Origin: Paracyclopina nana
Taxonomy: Eukaryota; Arthropoda; Copepoda; Cyclopoida; Cyclopettidae
Assembly (NCBI GenBank): GCA_019096065.1
Contig: JAGUCH010000001.1
Location: 2,108,001 to 2,172,000, forward strand
Direction of reading: 5' to 3'
Length of the DNA stretch: 64,000 bases
The notes below the pieces were generated by a model, which was not told the origin of the DNA, made no database searches, and worked only from the letters and a program-made list of their open reading frames with translations. Both the position numbers and the translations under genes were made by a program. The stretch's first letter is position 1. Each line of letters starts with the position of its first letter. This document shows positions 12,541 to 22,806 of the stretch, piece after piece.

Positions 12541-13036
12541 TATACCCTCCTGGACTTCTGTGTTCGTTTGTAAATAGAGGGTAATTGAGGTGCCCAAAAG
12601 CGTCTTTTTTACATTCCATCGAAGAGACATCATCAAGTTATTTTCCACGAGAATCATCAGTAAAAAAATTCCAGTCGCAAGATCTGGACAGGGACATTTT
12701 TTTGCTGAAATGCCGAAAAATTCACGCGATTCTGGCTGACGAAACAAGCTTTCCTCTTGCATCAGGATCACCGGTATATAATTTGCGATGTCAATGGCCC
12801 TCTCAGTCTTCAGTTCATTTCTGAGCTGTACATGCTATACAAGGTGATTTTTGCTGCAGCACCTGCCATTTAGTTCAAACTTTGAGCACGTTCAAACATG
12901 CTAAGCAAGTTCCATCATGTTCAAGCAAAAGCCACTGAAAATGTAAGTCATTCAATTCAGCTGGACTTAAAAAATGAAACGAGAGTACTAAAAATCCTGT
13001 TTTCCACTTTCATAAATTGAAAGGAAAATTACCAGG

Positions 13037-13044
13037 AAAAAAAA
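13037..13044 (-). terminator. RNA polymerase III T-run for tRNA-Leu
   Basis: Eight T on the minus strand begin about nine bases after the tRNA 3' end, a standard Pol III stop. Confidence 0.8.
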
Positions 13045-13052
13045 GTATAATT

Positions 13053-13132
13053 TGACAGCGGTGGGATTCGAACCCACGCCCTTTCGGACTGGTGCCTAAA
13101 ACCAGCGCCTTAGACCACTCGGCCACGCTGCC
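13053..13132 (-). tRNA. tRNA-Leu, anticodon TAG
   Basis: On the minus strand a full type II cloverleaf can be folded. The acceptor stem is GGCAGCG against CGCTGTC with one G-U pair. It has a D-arm with GAGTGGTCTAAGG, an anticodon stem CTGGT/ACCAG closing the loop TTTAGGC (anticodon TAG), a variable arm, and a T-arm GTGGG-TTCGAAT-CCCAC. The discriminator is A. No intron is present. It lies head-to-head with the IMP-L2-like gene, 38 nt from its ATG. Confidence 0.95.
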
Positions 13133-13170
13133 TAACGTAAAAATTATTAATTCAAAATCAATTTTATAGG

Positions 13171-14734
13171 ATGAAGAACCCATACAGCTTTCGGATCAAT
13201 ATGATTCTGGCCCTTAGCATCTGCTTAGTACTGCCCAATTACTCTGAAAGTTTCCAATTCGGCCAGAATTTCGGCCAACAGTTAAAATCTCAGTATCGCT
13301 TCAAACTAGACCAATACCGAGATGCTGTTCGACCTAAAGTGAGTAATTACCCTCAACTATGTTGTGCTATGAGTTAATAAATGCCCTTTTAGCTTGCTCC
13401 GTCCATCTCAGAAGATGTTCGAATTCAACATAAGCGCTCGGGTGGGACCGGAGACTCCGTGGGGTCTGGAGGAGCTGATGGAGGCTTTCTGTCCTTCCAA
13501 GAAGCTCCCGCAAAGCTTATCGAGGCCCGCGAGCATGGCCAAACAACTCTGGAATGCTCAGCTGCCGGAAACCCTGTCCCAAGCCTCAGTTGGTACAAAG
13601 ACGGACAGCCTCTCTTCAAGGTACTACATAAAGCTCTTTTTCCATACTCAGTGGAAAAAAACGTAGTTACACTAAAATTAAGCACACCACGGACTATAAT
13701 TTAATAGGATGAACTGAAGGTCTTTTGGGAATATGCTTACAGATGTGAAAGCTTAAAAAACTATAATTTTTACAGCTAGTTGGATGGTAAATTTTAACTG
13801 GATTTCCTTTATTGGACTGAAACAATCAGTCGATTTTTGAAACCTTTCTAAAAAATTCCATTTCTTCATAGCTATTAAATAAAATTGATGGAGTTGATGG
13901 TGAGCGTTTTTGTTGCAGATTCCAGAGGTCATGTTCTACCCTGGCTATGGCTCTAACGAAATCTCAGGATCAGCACAAAGGCTGGAAGGTGAGGAGAAGT
14001 CGCTCGGAGTCGCACATGCCAAGCTCGAGTTGGACTGCGTCACCGAAAAAGATGCTGGCTTCTACGAATGCGTGGCTGTCCAAGGCCAAAAGGCACCACA
14101 GTCTGTAACCACAGAGTTGCACGTAGTCAGTAAGTGAACGAGAAATTACAAATGTCCGTTTCATTCAAAATCAATTATGAACAGGTTTTGCGTCCGGATC
14201 CTGCATCCCCAAGACATTGTCCATGAGCGCACCAAGGATCAGCCAATATTACCAGACTTACTTGATGGAGATGGGATTCGATGCCCACTTGAAGTGCTTG
14301 ACCATTGGCAGACACACCACCATGTGGATCGGCCCTGATGAGGAGACCATCGTGGAGGGAGACAAGTACAAAATCATGCCAGATGGCAGCCTTATCATTC
14401 ACGACTTGACTTTTGATGACATGGGCGTTTACCAATGCGTGGCCCAGAACAAATTTGGACATGACGTGGTGGAGACATTTGTCTACCCCGTTGCAGTGAG
14501 TATCATCTTAGCATTATGAAAAAAGTACTGTACTATCTGCAATAGCCAAGCATTACAACTACTGATTCGAAACCAAACTTGTTGGAATTTCTTAGCCAAT
14601 TCATCTACATTTTATTAACTTTTGATTGGGATCTCTATTACTGGACTCACAAAATTTGACATAATGTATGACAACTGATTGAGCTCATAAGAAAATTACT
14701 AAGCATTTTTATCTCCAATTTGCAGCCCATGTAA
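13171..14734 (+). CDS. ImpL2: Secreted two-Ig protein, IMP-L2-like
   Basis: Exons 13171-13338, 13393-13620, 13919-14129, 14185-14495 and 14726-14734 join in phase to a 308-residue product. It opens with a signal peptide (basic start, then ILALSICLVL). Ig domain one has Cys in TTLECSAAG and in AGFYECVAV; Ig domain two has Cys in AHLKCLTIG and GVYQCVAQN. The stretch from PDGSLIIHDLTFDDMG to ETFVYPV matches the C-terminal Ig domain of Drosophila IMP-L2 as I remember it. That protein binds insulin-like peptides in the extracellular space and damps insulin signalling; the same role here is inferred. The last coding exon adds only Pro-Met before the stop. A splice-acceptor AG lies one base before the ATG. 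A distant AATAAA is at 15184. Confidence 0.85.
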
Positions 14735-16696
14735 TTTCACTGGAAGTGCCAAAATGAAGAAGAAGAAGAAGAAGATGTCCTCAACTTCCATCAAAACATT
14801 GCAAACTTCTCTTCGAAATAGTTGCCCTGTTTTGAAAGGAACTTTCAGACGTCCTCGCACGCTTTCTAGTATTCCGTTTTTTGAGTTGTTGGCAGATAGC
14901 CAACGCAGATTTTATTTATAAGTCATTTTTTTTGAAAATGCAACATTGTGTATAATGAATCTCTCTCCCTTGTGTAGTGTACCAACTGTGTATCATTTCA
15001 ACGAAGAAAAAGAAATTGTTCCATTTATTGAAGAAGTCTCACGCACACACACACATTGATAAACACATAGTTGAAATATACTCATATTCTAAGCATTCAA
15101 AATCATGCTTTAGGAATTGAAAAATTGCGCGAAAAGTTTGAAGAAAGTTCCGTTAACAAAGAGGCTGTCTTTTTCAAAGTTCAAATAAATATGGAACCAT
15201 TCAGCTAAAATTCAGTCAAATTCTGAGGCAAACTAAATTAATAAGAGTTACATATACCGTTTTCTTTTGCCGGGAAAATTCGAAATCTGTGACAGTTCCT
15301 GCATTTTTGGCCACCCTTTTGAATTACGGCCCGCTTTCCCACTCGCCTGCGCAGAAGTGAAAAACTCAGAGTTTCCAGATTTCGACTTCGATCATAGTAT
15401 ATCAGTGAATTTGGCGTTTTCTTGTAGGTTTTGGCTTCTTCATCTTTAGTTCGAAATTAACGCTGACAATTGTGATAAAAGTGCCCTGAGAAGTTCACGT
15501 TAATTTTGGCCTGGAAAAAATTCGTCAAATCGCTGCTCGCTAGTGCTAAAGTGAGTAAACAAATATTACGCCTCGCGGAAAATCCAGTTCGTCTACATTT
15601 CAACGCTGAGTTTATAAACAGCTCTCAGTTTGTTGTGTTTTTTGCGTGCCTTGAAGTGAGTCATTTTTTGACATTTTTCTATTTTCTCTGAAGGCTAAAC
15701 AAAGTCAGAGTAGAAATCAGTTTGCCATTTTTAACTGGGCAATTGTGTTGCTAGGGAATTGGCATTTTTGCCCCTCTCGTCCAGTCAAGTGATAAAAGTG
15801 GCCCAAAAAGGTAACAATAGGCAGGTAGAATTGCTGAAAGGTCACGAGCGAGGTCAACTGAAACCTAAGTGGAGCTCATACCACATTTCTGCCTCCATTT
15901 CCTGTTTTTAACGAGCATTTTGTCTATTTTGCTACTTGTAGTTAAAATAATGCTTATCTCAAATCTTGCTAAGCTTGAATTTGCTGTGTAGGTTTATATT
16001 GAAAAAAGGCACTACATGCAAATTCTGTATGCTTATAGGTTGTCAAAAGTAGGGCACTTTCATGAATGCCTCAAATCGCAAATATTTATTTTTGCGTAGT
16101 TTGAAGATTTTATGGAGCCTGAATGAAGGACTCTAACAAATATTTTATTGAAGTATGACATCACAGAGTCTTGCTGAACATTTGACAAATTCGAGTGGCT
16201 CTATAGAACTTTATGATAACATCCACGAAAAGAAGCCTAACGAACACTTGTCCATCATCACTTAGCAGGTCACGGTCATTTAAAGCTGATTTTGTATCAA
16301 GGGTGACATGTTGATATTGCAGTGTAATCAGCCTTGAATAAGTAGGATATTTTATCTGTATGGTTTCACGTCTAATCTCATTATTTTGTGTGTGCATTGT
16401 TCTCTTTTGGCCACGCCCTTATGCTGCAAACTTTTTTTTTAGGAATTTCTAGCAGCCAGTCTTGTGAAAGTTTAGTGAGATTTGCAGCCATTGTGACTTT
16501 TTGGGAGAAGTTTTTGAGATTTTCTCACATGCAGCAACAACAGCTCGTCTCTACTATTCTCTTGACAAACACTTGTACATGCCATTTTTCCCGATCATCA
16601 ATCGTCGATTCGAACTTGTTTTTCATACGAGCTAAACTAACAAACAATAGATTGAGGAAAAAGTACGATCCATTCGATATACTTTTGCAGATCAGC
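14735..16696. other. Intergenic, no gene seen
   Basis: Contains the IMP-L2-like 3' flank with a (GAA)n run near 14756, an AATAAA at 15184-15189, a short CA run near 15043, and the presumed 5' region of NudE. A splice acceptor ends at 16690, so untranslated NudE exon(s) are expected here. No coding exon was recognised. Confidence 0.5.
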
Positions 16697-18287
16697 ATGG
16701 ATCAGGCGTTTTCCAGTCCAGAAGAGGAAATCCAATTTCTCAAGGCTCGTGTGGCTACCTTGGAAAAGGAAGCGAAAGACATCAAGGAAGAGTTCAACGA
16801 GTTTCAAGAAGGATCGCGAGAACTTGAGCACGAACTGGAAACTCAGCTCGAGCAGTCTGAGGGCAAAATCAAGGAATTCCGATCCCTGACCAGCCGGTTG
16901 CAAATGGAGAATGAACAACTGAAGGATAAATTAGAGCAGTGCCACAAAGAATATCATTTCCAAGTAAGACTGCTTTTCCCTCTATGTGGAAAATCCCTCA
17001 TTTTGAAGAGGGACTGCTGCATTATTTTCAGTGTAATCCTTTTCCAAGGCCAAAAGATTGCATGATGAAAGGATTTTACATTATGTGCTCAGCAAGCTTT
17101 ACGGCTGCGAAAAAATGGCTAAATATTTCCCTATATTTTCAGATTACCGAGCTGCAAACGGAATTGGCAGAAATCAAGGCGATCAAAGATCAGTTAAACA
17201 AGTATATACGAGAACTTGAGCAACAAAATGATGATCTTGAACGAGCAAAGAGGTAATATTTTCGATGTTGTGCTTCAATGGCAATAATGTGTAATGGTGG
17301 CTATGCTGTTGCAAATTCCTTTTACGCCAGCCTGTTGTCCGAGCTATGCACTACCATCTCGGATAGTTTGAGCGAGCTTTAGGACTTAAAAAAAGTTTTT
17401 TCATTCTATGCCTTATCTTTTTATATATTGAAAATATTTCAGTTTTTCTAATTTGCCATTTTGGTAGGGTTTTTAAAATAGCATCAAACATTCGAATATT
17501 CTTGCTTTTTAACCAATTCAGCGACAATTTTTTTATAATAAATTTCGCTTCCTCTCTTAGCTCAGGAAACCTTTGGAACCTTTAGCCCTCCGCTCTAAAT
17601 TGAATTTTACTCCTGTTATTTGACCATTTTTATTGGCTCGCTTTCTTCACTTAGCAACAGCTATAGCGCTTGCTCCGCTGAAAATGAAATCATCTGTCTA
17701 TTCTTTACAGATCAACGTTGGCCTCGTTAGAGGACTTTGAAGGCAGACTCAATGCAGCAATCGAGCGCAATGCATTCTTGGAGTCGGAGTTGGATGAAAA
17801 GGAGGCGTTAAAAGCCGCAGTGCAGCGCATGAAGGATGAGACGCGAGATTTGCGGTCAGAGCTCAAGGTGCTGAGCAATGGCAATCCAGACAACCCTGAC
17901 AATGACAAGTCACTTTTGGAGAAACTCCAGCTGGAGCGCAACAACAACTTTAACAAGTCTTGTCCGGACTCGAACAAACATGCGGCTGAAGTCACCAACG
18001 GCGAAAAGTCATTGGACCATGCCGGCATGGACACACCGCCTTCCTCGTCCAAGTCTTCACCAGCGAGGTCCACTCCCCTGACTCCGTCGGCGAGGCTGTC
18101 AGCCTTAAACATAGTGGGAGATTTGCTCAGAAAAGTCGGAGCCTTGGAGCTCAAGTTGTCTTCGTGCAGGAACATAGTGAAAGAGAACAATGTGGGCACG
18201 CCCAACTCGCTGGCCACGCCCACTTCTCCATTAGGTGCAATGCCCGAGGGCCGACGGCGCTCAGGCACACCATCCATAGGAGAGTAG
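16697..18287 (+). CDS. nudE: Nuclear distribution protein NudE (NDE1/NDEL1)
   Basis: Three coding exons, 16697-16963, 17143-17252 and 17711-18287, give 317 residues, close to family length (about 320-345). NudE scaffolds LIS1 and cytoplasmic dynein at centrosomes, kinetochores and cargoes. Seen: long N-terminal coiled coil starting near [18 protein letters not shown] and running through [19 protein letters not shown]; the conserved [19 protein letters not shown] and ELDEKEAL block; a Ser/Pro-rich region ([19 protein letters not shown]) likely to be phosphorylated; and the C-terminal [17 protein letters not shown] helix. The ATG follows a splice acceptor by six bases, so the 5'UTR is spliced. 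The gene converges on MCM5; the stop lies only 38 bases from the start of the 1308-bp duplication. Confidence 0.95.
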
Positions 18288-18445
18288 TAGTACGAACGCT
18301 ATTAATTGCAGATCTGATCATTTAATCGTTTCCTGTAGGAGAAAATTTTTGTTCTTATTGAAATGTTCTTTCAGAACCCTTCCCCCACTAATTACTGCAA
18401 GTATTGTACTTATAATCAATTTAAAAAAGAGAACCTTAATTAATT

Positions 18446-18940
18446 AAAATGCAAAAAACGTACTTGACGTAATGAAGATGAATAAAAGTTATATTTGTAT
18501 TCGCACGGTTTTGACGCTCGTCCCTGTTGAACCTTGGCAAAGTTTGCAGCAGATCCGGAATACTTTTGGCGAGCCAAGTCTTGGATGTAGGCGTGCTCAA
18601 ATTCTTAACATAAGCGGTTCTTAACTTGGTTTTCAATACTGTTCCGCGTGCTTACGTCAACTTTAGGATAGTGTAACTGAAAATCTTCTGAAGACAGTCA
18701 GTGGTTCAAGTGCAAAAAATATTAATTAAAAAAGGCTACACAAATCTTTTTGTATCTTCAATTACATAACAGAGTACATTTTACTCGACGTGTAAAGGCA
18801 TTGTGCGCTGCATACACTACTAAAATTTGCCTTAACAGATCGCAAAATGCTGAACTTTGTCCACAGCAGATTCTGATTACTTCCAATAACTTGACATCCT
18901 CTCGCGAATGGTTTCTTGACTTTCTTAATTTTTTAGTAGC
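18446..18940 (-). pseudogene. Two decayed copies of the MCM5 3' end
   Basis: Two stretches (about 18446-18660 and about 18720-18940) align with the intact last-exon end and 3' flank around 18985-19260. They share stretches such as CGGAATACTTTTGGCGAG and TGCGCTGCATAC, with many substitutions and indels and no open frame. An identical pair recurs 1308 bp on (about 19754-19968 and 20028-20248). They record earlier duplications of the same segment, before the 1308-bp event. Confidence 0.75.
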
Positions 18941-19067
18941 CCTTGAATGAGTAGTCCTGCACTAGATCACAGCTATAAGGATTTAAATGCAAAAATGTAA
19001 TTTGCCAAAGATTGGCAAAGTGAAAATCAATAAAAGGTATATTTGCAATTACACAGGAGAGTACAGT

Positions 19068-19636
19068 TTACTTGATACGATAAAGCATTTTGCGCTGCAT
19101 ACGATGTTGGAGTTCGCCCCTGCGGATCATGAAATGCAACACTTTGGCCACGGCAGATTCGGAATACTTTTGGCGAGCAAAGTCTTGGAAGATGGCGTGC
19201 TCGGAGACCTGACAGCCAATGGCAAATCGTTTCTTCAATTGATTTTCAATGCGGTTGAGCATATCTTGGTCATCTTGAGTGGTGAATCCTTCCACGCCCG
19301 AAAGGCTTCCGGAGAGAGCCGCATCCATGGTTGACACGTGGAAAAGCCTCAGGGACTCCTCAACATGCCTATCAATGGCAAATGGCTGGAGCTCCATCTT
19401 GGCCAAAGATTCTGAAATTCGGATGATGGCCTCCAATTGGCGAACCGTGATTGGAATGGCGATCCTCTTTTCGGTTCTCTCTTCTTGCTCCCTTGTGCTA
19501 GACCTCATCATCACATACTTGTTTTTGAGCTTTTCAGCGGCCTCAGCACTCAGCCTGGGGCCACATCTCGATCGTGCATAATTGATGTACTTCTTGAGGA
19601 AGGCCAAGGACAGCTCGCCCTCTTCGGCTTGGCTCG
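19068..19636 (-). pseudogene. Stranded duplicate of the MCM5 last exon
   Basis: Identical in coding sequence to the last 189 codons and stop of MCM5, but cut at the duplication junction so that it lacks the first part of the exon and all upstream exons. Just upstream on the minus strand, TTTTCTCCTACAG forms a plausible new splice acceptor at the junction, so use as an alternative terminal exon cannot be excluded. No donor that would skip the live last exon was established. I treat it as a duplicate fragment. Confidence 0.8.
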
Positions 19637-20375
19637 TTTCCTGTAGGAGAAAATTTTTGTTCTTATTGAAATGTTCTTTCAGAACCCTTCCCCCACTAAT
19701 TACTGCAAGTATTGTACTTATAATCAATTTAAAAAAGAGAACCTTAATTAATTAAAATGCAAAAAACGTACTTGACGTAATGAAGATGAATAAAAGTTAT
19801 ATTTGTATTCGCACGGTTTTGACGCTCGTCCCTGTTGAACCTTGGCAAAGTTTGCAGCAGATCCGGAATACTTTTGGCGAGCCAAGTCTTGGATGTAGGC
19901 GTGCTCAAATTCTTAACATAAGCGGTTCTTAACTTGGTTTTCAATACTGTTCCGCGTGCTTACGTCAACTTTAGGATAGTGTAACTGAAAATCTTCTGAA
20001 GACAGTCAGTGGTTCAAGTGCAAAAAATATTAATTAAAAAAGGCTACACAAATCTTTTTGTATCTTCAATTACATAACAGAGTACATTTTACTCGACGTG
20101 TAAAGGCATTGTGCGCTGCATACACTACTAAAATTTGCCTTAACAGATCGCAAAATGCTGAACTTTGTCCACAGCAGATTCTGATTACTTCCAATAACTT
20201 GACATCCTCTCGCGAATGGTTTCTTGACTTTCTTAATTTTTTAGTAGCCCTTGAATGAGTAGTCCTGCACTAGATCACAGCTATAAGGATTTAAATGCAA
20301 AAATGTAATTTGCCAAAGATTGGCAAAGTGAAAATCAATAAAAGGTATATTTGCAATTACACAGGAGAGTACAGT

Positions 20376-22806
20376 TTACTTGATACGATAAAGCATTTTG
20401 CGCTGCATACGATGTTGGAGTTCGCCCCTGCGGATCATGAAATGCAACACTTTGGCCACGGCAGATTCGGAATACTTTTGGCGAGCAAAGTCTTGGAAGA
20501 TGGCGTGCTCGGAGACCTGACAGCCAATGGCAAATCGTTTCTTCAATTGATTTTCAATGCGGTTGAGCATATCTTGGTCATCTTGAGTGGTGAATCCTTC
20601 CACGCCCGAAAGGCTTCCGGAGAGAGCCGCATCCATGGTTGACACGTGGAAAAGCCTCAGGGACTCCTCAACATGCCTATCAATGGCAAATGGCTGGAGC
20701 TCCATCTTGGCCAAAGATTCTGAAATTCGGATGATGGCCTCCAATTGGCGAACCGTGATTGGAATGGCGATCCTCTTTTCGGTTCTCTCTTCTTGCTCCC
20801 TTGTGCTAGACCTCATCATCACATACTTGTTTTTGAGCTTTTCAGCGGCCTCAGCACTCAGCCTGGGGCCACATCTCGATCGTGCATAATTGATGTACTT
20901 CTTGAGGAAGGCCAAGGACAGCTCGCCCTCTTCGGCTTGGCTCGAGGCTGCGCCAGCATTCATGTGTACATTCATGACGTGCTTGGCCAGAGTGGTGTCT
21001 CTTTCCACATTGTGCTCGTCCTTGACGATGAAGATGGTGTCGAACCTGGACAAAATGGTGGGCATGAAGTCGATGTTCTCCTCTGCTTTCGTCTCGTCCC
21101 ATCGGCCAAAAATGGAGTTGGCAGCAGCCAAAACTGAACACCTATAAAAATGGAAAACCACTATTATGAAAAACCTGAAATTAAGTAAAGACTCTTTTGT
21201 TGATACCTTGAGTTTAGAGTGGTTGTGATGCCAGCTTTGGCAATGGAGATGGTCTGCTGCTCCATGGCTTCATGGATGGCAACCCTGTCTTCCTCTCTCA
21301 TTTTGTCAAACTCGTCAATGCAAACCACGCCACCATCAGCCAAGACCATGGCACCGCCCTCAACCACAAAATTTCTCGACACAGGGTCCCTGAGAATGGA
21401 GGCAGTCAAGCCAGCAGCTGAGGAGCCTTTGCCAGAGGTATAGACAGCAATGGGGGCAACCCTTTCGGCAAACTTGAGGATTTGGGACTTGGCAGTTCCG
21501 GGGTCACCGAGCAGCAAAACATTGATGTCACCACGCCGAGTGAGGCCATCGGGCAAGACTTTTCTCGATCCACCAAAAAGAAGGCAAGCCACGGCCTTCT
21601 TGATGTCCTCAAACCCATAGATGGCGGGAGCAATCGACCTACAGAAAACCATGTGAAAATGCCTTACATTCATTTCAGTTTTTAGTTTTACCTTGAAATG
21701 ATGTTGTGGACATCAGGTTTTGAGGCCAGCCGCCTGAACTCTTCCTCTTCCTCGGGAGTGAACTTCAAGTCCTGAGAAGTTCTTCCGGCTCCAGCAGAAT
21801 CGACCTCAATTCCGATGACTCTCAAGTAAGGAGCTCTCACACCAACAGCTCCCTTATCAGACTTCTAAAAAGGCACCAAATATAAATAATCATAATATTA
21901 CATGAGTATTTTCAAGTTTACCTTTGGGTTAAGCGAGCCTTTTTTGATGGAATAGATGCCAAGCAGGGTGACTCGGTTGCCAGGCACAACTCGGTCCACA
22001 AGGAACCTGTCCGCAAACAATTGGAGGTGTCTTGGCATCTCCCCATGTGGAACCGAGTCAGGAGACTCTTGCAACTTCAAGATTTGAAAGTCCACACATT
22101 TCACCTTGTCAGGCATGATGAAAAAGGGATCCAGAGGACATTTGGGCCTGCCAGCCTGCTCAGTGTTGCATTTCCTAGGCATGGCATAGCCCTCAAGGCC
22201 AGGCTTGATTTCAATGTTTGGGATGACAGTCTTGCAAGACCGGCATTGAATCGAGATTTTCGTGGCCTTGGCCTTGATGCCACTGGCGGCTACAATGATG
22301 CCAGGGATCTTGACCAGCTGCGAAATTTGATCCGAGTTCAGATCTCTGATGGAAGAGGGATTGGCCTCAGATTCCAAGGTGACTTGGATTTTCTCAACAT
22401 GATCCTCGCCATCAGGGCGAGGAGCAGTGACTTCATCGGCCACTTCAGTGGCGGCTTCCTCAAAGAGGGGCAAATAATCCGTGGGAGCTTTGTACAACTT
22501 GTCCGCCAGGGACTCGTCAAAGCTGGCCAAGTCCTCAAGGTTGACACTGATCCAGTATTGGTGGAGCGCATAATTTCGCCGAAGAGTGTCGCGATATTTG
22601 TAGCTCAAATTGTTGCCTTCTTCGTGGAATTGCCGAAGGAATTCCTTGAAGCGCTTTTTGGCCGCCAAATTGGACACCTCGTTGTCTTTGCCGGAGCCTT
22701 CGGCGCCAAAGTTGTCCGAATAAAACACTTGATTTGCGTCAAATCCTGCAATTTGGACAACGTTGAAAGTCCGCTAATTCTACTTTATTCTTTTCTTACC
22801 TTCCAT
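20376..22806 (-). CDS. MCM5: DNA replication licensing factor MCM5
   Basis: Subunit of the MCM2-7 replicative helicase in the nucleus. Exons on the minus strand: 22806-22800 (seven coding bases, Met-Glu plus one), 22745-21922, 21864-21692, 21638-21207 and 21141-20376. They give 733 residues; human MCM5 has 734. Seen: N-terminal FYSDNFG and [13 protein letters not shown] block, zinc finger (CRSC...C...C), Walker A GDPGTAKS, Walker B CIDEFDKM, arginine finger LSRFD, and a C-terminal winged-helix ending [11 protein letters not shown]. Every phase matches. The last exon and 3' flank are part of a perfect tandem duplication. Convergent with NudE. Confidence 0.97.

Larger units (their letters stand above)
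18326..20944. repeat. Direct tandem duplication, 2 x 1308 bp, covering MCM5 3' end
   Basis: Bases 18326-19633 are repeated at 19634-20941 with no difference noticed. The three junctions (18326, 19634, 20942) all carry TCG, a three-base microhomology. The unit contains the 3' three quarters of the last MCM5 exon, its 3' flank and two older decayed copies of that same 3' end. One copy serves the live gene (20376-21141); the other is stranded downstream. Confidence 0.95.

Noticed and set aside
17705..18277. Minus-strand open frame opposite NudE exon three
   Set aside because: NudE sequence on the plus strand is conserved over this region; the reverse frame resembles nothing.
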